From: Undaria pinnatifida
Lineage: Eukaryota > Sar > Phaeophyceae > Laminariales > Alariaceae
Length of the DNA: 64,000 bases
Assembly (NCBI GenBank): GCA_012845835.1
Contig: JABAKD010000002.1
Coordinates: 27,392,710 to 27,456,709 of the forward strand
Direction of reading: 5' to 3'
Shown here: positions 51,011 through 61,558 of the stretch, in pieces
Layout: each line of letters begins with the position of its first letter
Numbering within the stretch: the first letter of the stretch is position 1
Notes under the pieces: generated by a model
Seen by the model: only the letters and a program-made list of their open reading frames with translations
Told to the model about the DNA's origin: nothing
The model's database searches: none
Position numbers and translations under genes: made by a program

Positions 51011-51054
51011 ATACTCCAATCGCGCGTTTTGCGGGTTGTGTGTCCTCATTAAGG

Positions 51055-51055
<1 letters not shown>

Positions 51056-51117
<62 letters not shown>

Positions 51118-51148
51118 GATGCTGTTGTTGTTGTTGTTGTTGTTGTTC
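51056..51148. repeat. (GTT)n microsatellite
   Basis: About 30 GTT units, directly at the head of a unit G copy. Confidence 0.95.
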
Positions 51149-51330
51149 TCACATTAACTCGCATAATCAAGTCCGTGGTCATAGGACAGGCGCCAGTCAC
51201 TCTGGAGCTGAGGTAGAATACCCCAGGGAAAACACACACACAACCCAAGGTGGTACACGCATATATCACCGCCGACGCAATTCATGCCTCCACCAGAAAC
51301 ATATAAAAGTGAAATCAGGAGTCAGTCTTG
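51149..51330 (+). repeat. Unit G copy, interrupted by a solo LTR
   Basis: Runs from cacattaactcgcataatc to gaaatcaggagtcagtcttg, where an 84-bp solo LTR follows. Confidence 0.8.
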
Positions 51331-51414
51331 TGTTATAAGGCTTAGTTTGGGTAAGCTATTGGTTAACCTTTTGCAAGTGGTCAAACGGACTAATACCCCA
51401 CTTTTTCCTCAACA
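51331..51414 (+). mobile_element. Solo 84-bp LTR of the miniature LTR element
   Basis: TGTTATAAGGCTTAGTTTGG to TTTTTCCTCAACA, exactly 84 bases. Flanks CTTG and CTTA are a one-mismatch 4-bp target duplication. Confidence 0.85.
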
Positions 51415-51425
51415 CTTACTTGTAG

Positions 51426-52112
51426 TTGTTGTTGTTGTTGTTCTCACATTAACTCGCATAATCAAGTCCGTGGTCACAGGACAGGCTCCAGTCACTCTGG
51501 AGCTGAGGAATACCCCAGGAAAAACACACACAACCCAAGGTGGTACACGCATATATCACATCTGACGCAATTCATGCCTCCACCAGAAACATATAAAAGT
51601 GAAATCGGGAGTCAGTCTACGATGTGCCAGGTCCAGGCCGGTGCATACGTCTCACGACTCACGCCTGGAGAAACCAAATATTCCGATTGCCACCCAAGGA
51701 AGACTACCACGTATATATTACACGTAGTATCTATCACTCCGCATACGCGCGACAGGCATAAGTCAACTGGACAAAAAGAAACAAGGAAAAGAAAAGAAGA
51801 TAAAGGAAAGGAAAGAAAAGAGAAGAAAAACGAAACACAACGAAAAAAGGCAAGCAAAGAGAAGACAAAGACAAGAGAAGCAAGAAAAGACAAGACAAGA
51901 AAGCAAGGAAAGAAGAAGAAGAGAGAGAAAGAAGAAAAAGAAGAAAAAAGAAAAAAGAAAAAAGAAAAAAGGAAAGAAAGAAAAATATCATACTAGCAGA
52001 CCCTAGGAACTGGCTAAGGATGGCGTTGGGCTAACAGAGGGTATCACGTCCATCATCAATGGCACCTGCGAGAGAACGCAACATGGCGAAGAAGTCAGGG
52101 CGGTCTTATGCT
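51426..52112 (+). repeat. Unit G plus non-LTR 3' flank, tandem unit 1
   Basis: Head to purine-rich tract to ctagcagaccctaggaactg, then gaagaagtcagggcggtctt. It stops at atgct, where the next unit begins at once. Confidence 0.85.
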
Positions 52113-52780
52113 TGTTGTTGTTGTTCTCACATTAACTCGCATAATCAAGTCCGTGGTCACAGGACAGGCTCCAGTCACTCTGGAGCTGAGGAATACCCCA
52201 GGAAAAACACACACAACTCAAGGTGGTACACGCATATATCACAGCTGACGCAATTCATGCCTCCACCAGAAACATATAAAAATGAATTCGGGAGTCAGTC
52301 TACGATGTGCCAGGTCCAGGCCGGTGCATACGTCTCACGACTCACGCCTGGAGAAACCAAATATTCCGATTGCCACCCAAGGAAGACTACCACGTATATA
52401 TTACACGTAGTATCTATCACTCCGCATACGCACGACAGGCATAAGTCAATTGGAGAAAAAGAAACAAAGAAAAGAAGAGAAGATAAAGGAAAGGAAAGAA
52501 AAGAGAAGAAAAACGAAACACAACGAAAAAAGGCAAACAAAGAGAAGACAAAGACAAGAGAAGCAAGAAAAGACAAGACAAGAAAGCAAGGAAAGAAGAA
52601 GAGAGAGAAAAAAAGAAGAAAGAAAAAGAAAAAGAAGAGAAAGAAAAATGTCATACTAGCAGACCCTAGGAACTGGCTAAGGATGGCATTGGGCTAACAG
52701 AGGGTATCACGTCCATCATCAATGGCACCTGGGAGAGAACGCAACATGGCGAAGAAGTCAGGGCGGTCTTATGCTATCTT
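52113..52780 (+). repeat. Unit G plus non-LTR 3' flank, tandem unit 2
   Basis: Nearly identical to 51426-52112 and continuous with the non-LTR fragment that follows. The junction at 52112/52113 shows that unit 1 was truncated at a precise point. Confidence 0.85.
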
Positions 52781-53185
52781 GTGACGGCCATTAGAAGGCC
52801 CACAACTTTCAATACGATGATGGCCAAACCCAGACTTCAGTCTCTTGGGCATGACGCTCCCCGTTCCCCCCCTCCCCCCTTCCTCCCTTCCCCCCCCCCC
52901 CCCTTCCCCCTACCCCCTCCCCCCCTCCCCCAGTCCCCTCCCCGCCCCCCCCCCTACCCCGTCCCCCCGGCCGCTTAGAGATGCCAACGGTGGATGGCGC
53001 TGCCGCAGTCTTTGCGCGTCTCTCTGCAGCTTTGCGTCTCTCTGTTTCGTGCCAATTCCGCATGAACAACTAGGCTCCCTCCTCTACTCTTCGAAACCAT
53101 CTGCCAGCGTTCTGAGCAGCCTTTCGCCATCCTTCGAATTTCATTCCAAAGACCGACATATCCTCCTTCAAGTGATCTATCTTGT
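52781..53185 (-). pseudogene. Non-LTR reverse transcriptase 3' fragment, copy 2
   Basis: Only the last part of the protein (FMRNWHETERRKAAERRAK) and the C-rich end are present. The copy stops at aagtgatc (about 53178) and a further copy of the same 3' end begins, giving a head-to-tail pair. Confidence 0.8.
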
Positions 53186-54402
53186 GACGGCCAATAGAAG
53201 GCCCACAACTTTCAATACGATGATGGCCAAACCCAGACTACAGTCTCTTGGGCATGACGCTTCCCCTTCCCCCCCTCCCCCCTTCCTCCCTTTCCCCCTT
53301 CCCCCTCCCCCCCTCCCCCCTCCCCCCCTCCCCCAGTCCCCTCCCCGCCCCCCCCCCTACCCCGTCCCCCCGGCCGCTTAGAGATGCCAACGGTGGATGG
53401 CGCTGCCGCAGCCTTTGCGCGTCGCTCTGCAGCTTTGCGTCTCTCCGTTTCATGCCAATTCCGCATGAACAACTCGGCTCCCTCCTCTACTCTTCGAAAC
53501 CATCTGCCGGGAGCGTTCTGAGCAGCCTTTCGCCATCCTTCGAATTTCATTCCAAAGACCGACATATCCTCCTGCAGGTGATCCATCCAGCCTTTCTCTT
53601 GCCCCCCTGAGTAGCCCTTACCCCCAACAAATTCCTCAAACATCACCCTCTGTGGCAGACGCTCTTCCCCCATACGTGCCACGAATCCCGCAAACAATAT
53701 CCTCCGTTTGCGCACTATCGCCTCAACGCTCTCGGAATCTGTCTGGGCAAGCGCGTCGGCGTACGATAGGGTGTGGTCGTCGCGCTTCCGTTTCCGCCAT
53801 CCAAGGCATCGGAGGAGCATGGAGCGGTGAACCCGACGTAGCCTGTCATAGTCAGGCTTCTTCGGGCTCCACGTCATGCAACCGTACAGCAGTGTCTTAT
53901 TTTTTTTTTTTTTTTTTTTTTTTAGATCCTCCTGGGGATCCGGGTAAAAAAAGCTTAAGCTCCATACACTTTCGTTTGTGTACCAGTTTTCGTCCATCTG
54001 CAGAACGCAGACTTTGTGTCAACTTCCCCCCTCCGGTTTAGTCAACACTATGAACTTGCCGGCCTTCTTTGGCTGATCCCTATACGGTTCAACCTAGAAG
54101 GTGAGATAGCCACCCAGGAATCGACAGCTCTTTTTGCTCTGTCTTTACCCTGGGTAGTGCGGGATTTGCCTGCGCCTGTTCATTTTGTCTCGACCACCTC
54201 AGCTTTCAGTAACCGCACCTTCAACCGTAAACGCACACCTGGGCGACATAGATTTCCATCTTGTACCGCTGGAAGCACGCCCAGGCCCTCTGAAGACGCC
54301 GCGTTATTTCAATGCTAAGGTCTCTGTCCGCGGTGATAGCCCCGCCCAAGTATACAAACTGGATTGTTTGTTTGTAAACCTGGCCGACTGCATTGATCGT
54401 GC
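53186..54402 (-). pseudogene. Non-LTR reverse transcriptase, copy 3, split by an A-tailed insertion
   Basis: 53186-53898 and 54187-54402 match 48378-49081 and 49082-49310 of the first copy almost base for base, including LLYGCMTWSPKKP and QRAWACFQRYKMEIY. A 290-bp A-tailed element separates them. The copy then stops at tgcattgatcgtg and changes to unit G sequence. Confidence 0.85.
53899..54186 (-). mobile_element. A-tailed element sharing the S2 hairpin end, inserted in a reverse transcriptase
   Basis: On the minus strand it ends aagctttttttacccgga, tccccaggaggatct and an A run of about 24. This resembles the S2 end aagctttatttttcccc, atccgccggaggat. Duplicated TGTCT flanks the insertion, and the unfilled site is at about 49097-49103. 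Its body differs from S2. Confidence 0.85.
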
Positions 54403-54465
54403 AGTCTACGATGTACCAGGTCCAAGCCGGTGCATACGTCTGACTACTCACGCCTGGGGAAACCA
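54403..54465 (+). repeat. Unit G fragment
   Basis: cagtctacgatgtaccaggt to cgcctggggaaacc, continuing at 54642 (aaatattccgattgccaccc) after an S2 insertion. Confidence 0.8.
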
Positions 54466-54640
54466 TTTTATTTATTTATTTGTTTTTTATCCTCCGGCGG
54501 ATGGGGAAAAAAAAATAAAGCTTTAGCTCACCACACTTCCACGTATTTTCATACGCGTCGTGTGTCGATTTAAGTCAGTTGCTTTCGCAGCCCAACGCTA
54601 GCTGGCGCACCCTTCAGGTCCCATTGTAGGTATTAAAATA
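54466..54640 (-). mobile_element. A-tailed hairpin SINE-like element (family S2), copy 4
   Basis: Minus strand: tacctacaatgggacctgaa to atccgccggaggat and an AT-rich tail. Inserted in unit G; unfilled sites at 47945, 51672 and 52350 read gaaaccaaatattccg. Confidence 0.88.
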
Positions 54641-54760
54641 TTCCGATTGCCACCCAAGAAAGACTACCACGTATATATTACACGTAGTATCTATCACTAC
54701 GCATACCCACAACAGGCGTAAGTCAATTGGAGAAAAAGAAACAAAGAAAAGAAAGGATAT
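54641..54760 (+). repeat. Unit G continuation
   Basis: aaatattccgattgccaccc to gtcaattggagaaaaagaaa, ending at a short family E piece (ggatataggtcggcgactcc). Confidence 0.75.
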
Positions 54761-54786
54761 AGGTCGGCGACTCCCCTTGCAACTCG

Positions 54787-55028
54787 ATCCCCACCATCCA
54801 CAATAATAAACTTTTCAGATTTTCCCATGTCGAACTTGAAAAATACTCTTCCTGGTATCCCCAGGAAATGAAACGGCTTGGATATTGAAAGGTCCGCCCG
54901 CATATCCGGCCGCCCTGCTACCCCGCTGTTTCAGGGGGGAAAAGTGTTATAAGGCTTAGTTCGGGTAAGCTATTGGTTAACCTTTTGAAAGTGGTCAAAC
55001 TGACTAATACCCCACTAATTCCTTAACA
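54787..55028 (+). mobile_element. Miniature LTR element, 5'-truncated
   Basis: The interior begins within the tRNA-like T-arm region (gatccccaccatccac), runs through the shared body to ttcaggggggaaaag, then a full 84-bp LTR at 54945-55028 (TGTTATAAGG to CCTTAACA). Confidence 0.85.
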
Positions 55029-55029
55029 C

Positions 55030-55420
55030 AGTGTAGCTATCAGGGTCAACTATTATTTATGGCAACCAATTACTAGCAGGCCCTACGATTACATGAACTG
55101 ACTAAAGACGGCATTGTGTTGGTTATACTTGTACTTCGAAGTATTGCCAAACGATTAATCGAGGGCGCACAAGCAAAGTTATCCCGCACACCTACCCCCC
55201 CCCCCCCCCCCGCCCCTCCCCCGAGGCCCGAACAAAAAAATATTTATTTATTTTTTTAACATTTTTTTGCTTTGTTTGCTTGCTTGGTGGTTCGTTCTGG
55301 CTGTTCCGGTATGGATGGTTTACTGTATACTCTTGCGTTAACAAAGAGGCTTGGCAAGCAAGCCAACATTGCAAGAGCAAGGGATGTCAAACTGTACTTT
55401 AGGTTGTTTAGGTATGCAAA
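55030..55420. other. Non-coding stretch with a C run
   Basis: C run at about 55195-55211 and AT-rich sequence; no gene recognised. Confidence 0.3.
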
Positions 55421-55541
55421 TCCTTGCGTCAATGCAAGGTGGTCAATGTAGTCAGAAATAATCAAACGTGGTCTGCTTGGAGACATCAGATCATCAACCT
55501 TGCCCGCAAGATCAGGGGGAAGAGAAATACCGGAAGGGCGT

Positions 55542-55690
55542 TCACAACTCCCGTCGCAACCACGTCAGCGAAACTGCCCGCGCCCGCACCACCCTCACCC
55601 TTGCTCACAACTCCCGTCACAACCACGTCGGCGTCACTGCCCGCGCCCGCACCACCCTCACCCCTGTTCACAACTCCCGTCGCCACCATA
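55542..55690 (+). repeat. 63-bp tandem repeat, 2.4 copies
   Basis: Units at 55542, 55605 and a partial at 55668: tcacaactcccgtcgcaacc, then acgtcagcga, then gcccgcgcccgcaccaccct. The period is 21 codons and a plus-strand frame (55424-55918) stays open across it (TTPVATTSAKLPAPAPPSP). That frame could be a Pro/Thr-rich coding repeat, but no splice signals or other domain support a gene. Confidence 0.8.
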
Positions 55691-55919
55691 TCAAAATTTA
55701 ATACAGAATGTAATATGATTCCGTTTCAATCGGCCCGTGCGATCGGGGTTATGCCATCACTAATCGACCACACTACGTCCTATTCTCCCCTCCGTTTGCC
55801 CATCCGCCGTGGAAATTTGCGGGAGGGTAGGTGGGAAAAAAAACTCTTGACGACCCCTGCCGTCTCTTGCCCGGTGCCACGGTCCTCTTCAGCTCGTGCA
55901 GGCCCTCGCCCGTTATAGC

Positions 55920-56435
55920 TGACTCTTCTTGGTTACTCTGCTGCACCGACGATCCCACGCTTCACACAGCTCTACATTAATACCAGTAGTTTCTTGCTGA
56001 CATCTGACACTTCGTTATCCTCTCGGCCTCGTATTCATGTGGAACTTTCATTTTCTCAATTATTACCCTGTATCAAACATCCCGCTATCCTACATGTCAA
56101 AACCCCGCGAAATTTCGTTCGTCTACTACTATCTGGTAGCTGTTATGTTCTATCTTTCTACCCGTTACCCCCAAACACCAGGTTGCCCCAACAACAACCT
56201 TCCTCACTGTGGCCCACATAGTCACGCTATATATTATAACCAACAAAAGATATGTTCGCGAGTTCGTCAATTGACTCTCGCCTACTTCGTTACCGGGATC
56301 TCCGGGGCTCTCCCCTCGCCACGCACTATGCCGTACGTAGTACTCAATCCTCTCGCCATGTGGTCCCGTGACTATACGTGGGCCAGTGGGTATAGTGCTA
56401 TAGACTATATAACCAACACATTGCGCTCAAAGTAG
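55920..56435. other. Non-coding stretch, no recognised gene
   Basis: Two plus-strand frames overlap at 55994-56435 without any recognised motif or conserved splice boundary. Confidence 0.3.
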
Positions 56436-56439
56436 TCTA

Positions 56440-56940
56440 GAGGGTATCAAGTGCATCATCAATGATGGCACTGGGGGAAGAACGCAACAAGGCGACGAAG
56501 TCAGGGCGGCGTTACTTGTGACGGCCATTGGAAGGCCACAAGCTTGAAGACGATGATGGCCAGACCCAGACCTCAGTCTCTGCATATTGGGCATGACGCC
56601 CCCCCCCCCCCCCCCCCCCCCCGACCCCGGTCTCCCCCTTTCCCCCTTCCCCCCCTCCCCCCTTCACCCCTTCTCCTCTCCCTCCTTCCCGCCTCTCCCT
56701 ATACCCCCGGCCGCTCAGAGATAGACGCCGACGGTGGATGGCGCTGCCGCGGCCTTTGCGTGTCGCTCTGCAGCTCTGCATCTTCTCTACGTGTGTGCCA
56801 TGAAATTCCCGCATGAATGACTCTCTGTGCTCCCTCCCCTCTACCCGTCGAAACCCATCTGCTGGCCTTCTGATGTGCATAATATCCTTTCGCCACCCTT
56901 CGAATATAACTTCATTCCAAAGGCCGACATATATATGACG
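56440..56940 (-). pseudogene. Non-LTR reverse transcriptase 3' fragment, copy 4, diverged
   Basis: Shares the 3' flank (gacggccattggaaggccac on plus), the C-rich tract and a decayed C-terminal frame (ESFMREFHGTH corresponds to ELFMRNWHETE). Several small indels. Confidence 0.75.
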
Positions 56941-57780
56941 TAGTTTTCATTATTCCCCCCCTCCCCCCCTCAACCTCCCCCTCTCCAACGCCCCCTCCTT
57001 TCCTACCACCCGCACGATCGCCTAGACCTAGCACCACGCGTATAACAAGCCCCTACATATCTTTGATCTCACAGCCGGAGTGTATAACAATATTACAAGT
57101 GATCTAAACCTCCTGAAAAACCCTCCCCCCCTCCCCCCTTTTTTTTTCCTTCTTTTCTCGCTCTCCCTTGCTCAAACGCCCCACCTAATATCGAAATCCG
57201 CCAGAGTAATAAACACTTCACGCACTGGATATCACCTGGTTATCTTTCTAGAGCCATCCATGCCGCTGCTTTTCCCCCCACTCGCCCCCCCCCCCCCCCC
57301 CGCCCCGAACGCCCCCTCCTTCCCCACAACCCGCACCATCGCGTAGACCTAGCACCACACGTATAGCAAGCCCCTACATCTATGCCACCTAAAGCCCTTC
57401 CCACCCCCCCCCCCCCCCCCTTCCCCCACCCCCCACCTCCCCACTCCCCCCACCCCATCCCACCCCCACCCCCTCGAACACTCCTCCCTCTACTCACTGA
57501 TTGTACGACTTTCAGGATATACATGATAAACTGGTGCATTCTTTCCAATACCTTCACATTTACCCCCTTAAAATAATGTAAAGTTTCCACGCACAGATTG
57601 AGCTGCCCCACCCCCCCCCCCCCCCCCCGCCCCAACCCCCCCCCCCCCCCCCGATGATAGTTTCCACGCACAAATTGAGCTGCCCCCCCCCCCCCCCCCG
57701 CCCCTTCCCTTTTCTCCCCACCTCCAACCCCGCTCGCTCCCTTTTGATCAAAACCAGGCCCCCACGTCCTTCAAAACTCC
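56941..57780. repeat. C-rich repeat block, first set
   Basis: Contains gcacgatcgcctagacctag, ttgatctcacagccggagtg, tatcgaaatccgcc and cttcacgcactggatatcac, separated by C runs. The same series is tandemly repeated at 62520-63700. Confidence 0.8.
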
Positions 57781-58075
57781 GCCCTCCCCTCACCGGTGAT
57801 TCGATTTACAGGATTCACTTGATAAACGGATGCATTTCCTTCCACAGCTGTCAGATTTTGTCCCCCTCAGAAACGGGTTTTAAAGTTTCCGCGCACAGAC
57901 TGACTAACATCACCCTGTTGACCCTGATAGCTACATTGTAGTTGCAAGGGGAGTCGCCGACCTATATCCTTAATGAGGACACACAACCCGTAATACGCAC
58001 GATCGGAGTATCACACACGGCTTGCAAAGATGAGTTCCGACAAAATATTCGATCTCACAGCTGGTGGAGTGTATT
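57763..58075 (+). repeat. Family E, uninterrupted copy
   Basis: From cccacgtccttcaaaactcc through gagtcgccgacctatatcct and taatgaggacacacaaccc to gatctcacagctggtgga. It gives the unfilled reference for the SINE insertion at 50140. Confidence 0.85.
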
Positions 58076-58094
58076 TTCATTTTGTATAATATAC

Positions 58095-58690
58095 ATATCC
58101 TCCTTCTTCAGCCTAGGTGCACCATCCAGTCCTTCTCTTGCCCCCCTGAGAGCGAGTATAGCCCTTACCCCCCCAACAAGCTCCCCAAACATCACCCATG
58201 CTCCCTCCTCTCTCTGCTGCCACATGTACAGGTGCTGTGTGTGGCAGACGCTCTTCCCCCATACGTGCTTGAATACGAATCCCGTAAACAATATCCTCCG
58301 TTCGCGCACTATCGCCAGTATGCTTTCGGAAGCTGTCTTGGCAAGCGCGTCGCGGCGCAAACGATAGATAGGAGGGTGTGCGTGTGGTCGTCGCCCTTCT
58401 GTTTCCGCCATCCGATGCATATGATGAGGAGCATGGAGTGAAAACCCGTCGTAGCCTGTCATATTCAGGCCTGTTCGGGCTTCACGTCAGGCAACCGTGT
58501 ACTACTGCTAGTATAATCTAGATTATACTACTAGTGTCTCGATCACCTCGGCTTTCAGCAAAACCAACCGCACCTTCAACCGCAAGCGCACACCCGGGCG
58601 ATCATAGATTTCCGTCTTGTACCGCTGGAAGCGCGCGCAGGCCTTCTGAAGACGTCGCGTTATATCGATGCTGAGGTCTCTGTAGCGGGG
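58095..58690 (-). pseudogene. Non-LTR reverse transcriptase fragment, copy 5, diverged
   Basis: Two minus-strand pieces: DLSIDITRRLQKACARFQRY with RPGVRLRLKVRL (about 58680-58520), then SESILAIVRERRILFTGFV (about 58360-58260). They match the first copy in order, with frame breaks and an AT-rich insertion near 58500. Confidence 0.8.
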
Positions 58691-58904
58691 GGGGGGGGAT
58701 ATAAGAGCCTGTTTTGAGTGACCGCGGATCTGAGTCACGTCTTCTATAGGGAGGGAGAAGCAAGGGAGAGAGGAAAAGTGCGCAGACGCATCATATGATG
58801 CCCCCCCTCTCCGTCTCCCAGCTCCCTTATGTATGCCTTGTACCTGGTACCAGGTACTCATGGAACAGGCGACGGAACAGGGATGATTTTCTTGACCAAA
58901 TTAT

Positions 58905-59007
58905 CATAAAATTGCAAAACGTCAGCTGGAGAGGAGTGCGATCGATTGAAAAACGTCAGCTGAGAGTACGACCGATTGAATGGTTGAAATTCGTCTTTGC
59001 AAGCTAA
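58905..59007 (+). repeat. Diverged hairpin module, host of the TIR element
   Basis: aacgtcagctggagagg and cagctgagagtacgaccgat to attcgtctttgcaagctaat; similar to 4795-4935. Confidence 0.6.
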
Positions 59008-59010
59008 TAA

Positions 59011-59822
59011 GGGCCCGTATTAACGAGGAACTTGCAAAATCGAATTTCGATTTTTTTTCATAGAATTGAATTTAATTTGCATCTGATTGGTCAAGAAATG
59101 AATCACCAAGCAGGCATTCTCAGAATTATTACGAAAAATCAAATTCAACAAAGAAGTAAAAAAAGACTTTCTCGGTCGAATTTTGTCGAAAATCGAAATT
59201 GAATTTAGGGAGTTTGTCCACCTAGACATGGCTTGTTCTGTGTAACCGAAGCCGGCCACGCGAATTGGTGCCATGTCGTCGGCTGATTGAGAGGCGAGCA
59301 GCCAACATTGCGAGAGGTAGAACCACCGGAGCAGCCGCAGCGCGGCCTCCGAAGGTCCTTAGCACAGCCTAGACCGCCTGCGACGCTTCGAAAACAACCG
59401 AGACCGCCGCAAACCCAGTTTTTCGTCCCCCTGCACCTCGAAAGTTACACGACCAACTACCACATGATGACTTCGCTCAGAAGTTCGACAGCTATATCCC
59501 CGTCGATGCTGCCCGTGTCGGGCGGCGGGGTGGCGCCAGCCCATCCAAGAGACACCTAGAGCCATAGCCTCCAAGCCGCTGCCGGCCAAAAGAATCTGCG
59601 GCTAGCCGCGGCGCTCCGGGGAGGACGCGAGCCATCGCTCGCCTCGGCCGTTGCCCACGGGTGTTCGTTGACCCTTTTGCGTTTTTAGAATTTTTTCATT
59701 TCCTAGAACGCACTGCGCCGTTCCTTGATAAGAACCAAAGTTGAATTTTTCGTGGATTTTTCATGAAATTAAAAAAAAAAAATCGAAATTCGATTTTGCA
59801 AGTTCCTCGTTAATTCGGGCCC
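59011..59822. mobile_element. 812-bp terminal-inverted-repeat element with TAA duplication
   Basis: Ends GGGCCCGTATTAACGAGGAA and, read inward from the right, GGGCCCGAATTAACGAGGAA. Both continue cttgcaaaatcgaatttcga plus a T run, giving about 45-base inverted repeats. TAA flanks both sides (59008-59010 and 59823-59825). The TWA duplication and GGGCC-type ends are those of PIF/Harbinger elements. The interior (90-codon frame at 59287) has no recognisable transposase, so it is probably non-autonomous. Confidence 0.85.
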
Positions 59823-59825
59823 TAA

Positions 59826-61555
59826 ATAGTCTACAAGTAGTCTATACGTACTTCGAAGTATAAGATATTTTGATATTATTATGTAAAAAAAAAGAAAACT
59901 TTGAGAAGCACGTTTTGAAATTTTTCTAAAAGGATGGTTTTCGACTTCATGGAAGGCCGTACATATATATAGGAACCGAAGAACAAGGGTGTCGGCGGCG
60001 CGTTATTCACGCTACACGCGCGCAGAAACTGCTGCTGATCAGTGCAGTTCAACCAGCTGTGCATTTATTCTGCAGGCGCTCGTTCGAGGTACTCGAGATG
60101 GAGAATGACAAGGATTCCCCCCCGCGCCGAGAGAAAAGATCGACATGGACACACGTCAAGATTTCTGGAGCGCAGGTGTGATGTGATTGACTGCAGTCTT
60201 CTTGTTGAATCTTTGGTGATACATTTCATATAGTCAAGAGGCCTCGTCCAAGCGAGCTTTGGCTCGAGCCTCGCTTCACAGGCACATGGGAGAAGCTCGT
60301 TGGCGAGTCTATGTTCTCCACTGCACCGCTACGTACCCTGTGTGCAGCCAATCTTGAATACGATCGTGTCTCACGTGATAGCTGCGAAATTAAGTTGTTT
60401 TTCGTTGGGTAAACCCCAAGAGAAGCGCAGGAGCAGTATGCATAGTAGTAGCAGCATCAGCAGCAATAGTATTAGTATACAAGGTGCATACCAGGTACCG
60501 GTACAACACAGCCCTCTTGGTTGCTTTCTCGGGTTGTGTTGTGCGCGTTGGTTTATTCATTGCACAGCAACAGCTTACTGGTGGGTGGCTTGAGTACTGC
60601 CTGGCACTACTGTGTAGGTAGGGTTGATTGCGTGGGGTTGCTGAATGCAGCTCAATAGCGTGTTCGAGATGATGGGGCAACAACTGCCATTACCCCGGAC
60701 CGCGACAACTTGGATCCAGCATGCCGGCGAACGTCAAGGGGGGGGCTATTTACATTTGTTTGCTGTGTTCACGAACGCCATTAGAAAATTGCGGCATATT
60801 TAGATTCGTTCGGGCCTGATGCTTCTGCTGCGTACTCCGAGACTCGAGACGATGACACGCACGAGACAGAGAGGGAGAGGGAGAAGGTCCTAACACAGGT
60901 ATAGACTATGGGTTAGACGATTAGACACACGTTGCAGTCAACAAGTCAGAGTTGCGGACTACCAGTATTCAACAAGTCAATGTAAATGTACAATGTACGA
61001 GCGCAACAGCCTGCAGCACTGCTGTTCGGATACACGAGTCGGATTAGATGCCGTGTTGCCGTCGCCTGCGTTTGCTGTACATCACACCTGGAACATAGAT
61101 ACGTACCGCTATTTCAGCTCTGTACCACAACACAGCAGCAGTGTGTAGCAAATTCGATTCAGCAGGTCCAATCTTTCCTCTTGGCTCGTTTGTTGCGGGC
61201 TGTACTCTGTTGGGACACGCGCTGCTGCCCATGTACCGACCGAACACACGAAAATTCTGTTATTGTTATGTTGTGTGACCGCACAGCAGCAGTATACCGT
61301 CACAGGTGCAGTACAGCAGTGCAAGGAGCACTATCGCGCGACTAACTGCAGCATGTTTCGAGGATTTTGACCGCTTGCATCGTTGACCTTGGCCGAATTC
61401 GTCGCACAACCACGGCGGCCTGGGCTGCTTCTGCGCCGGAGACGCTGTAAGTTAAAATCGTGACCTATTTTCGTCGCTTTTACAGCCTGGGTTCCCAAAG
61501 AAACCGGGCTATGATATACCAGAATCTGGTGCTGCTGTAACACCAGGTGCTCGTA
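59826..61555. other. Non-coding stretch, no recognised gene
   Basis: Several moderate frames (60300-60593, 60986-61345) have no family resemblance or splice support. Short gcagcagca and GGTACC-containing patches are present. Confidence 0.3.
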
Positions 61556-61558
61556 TTC

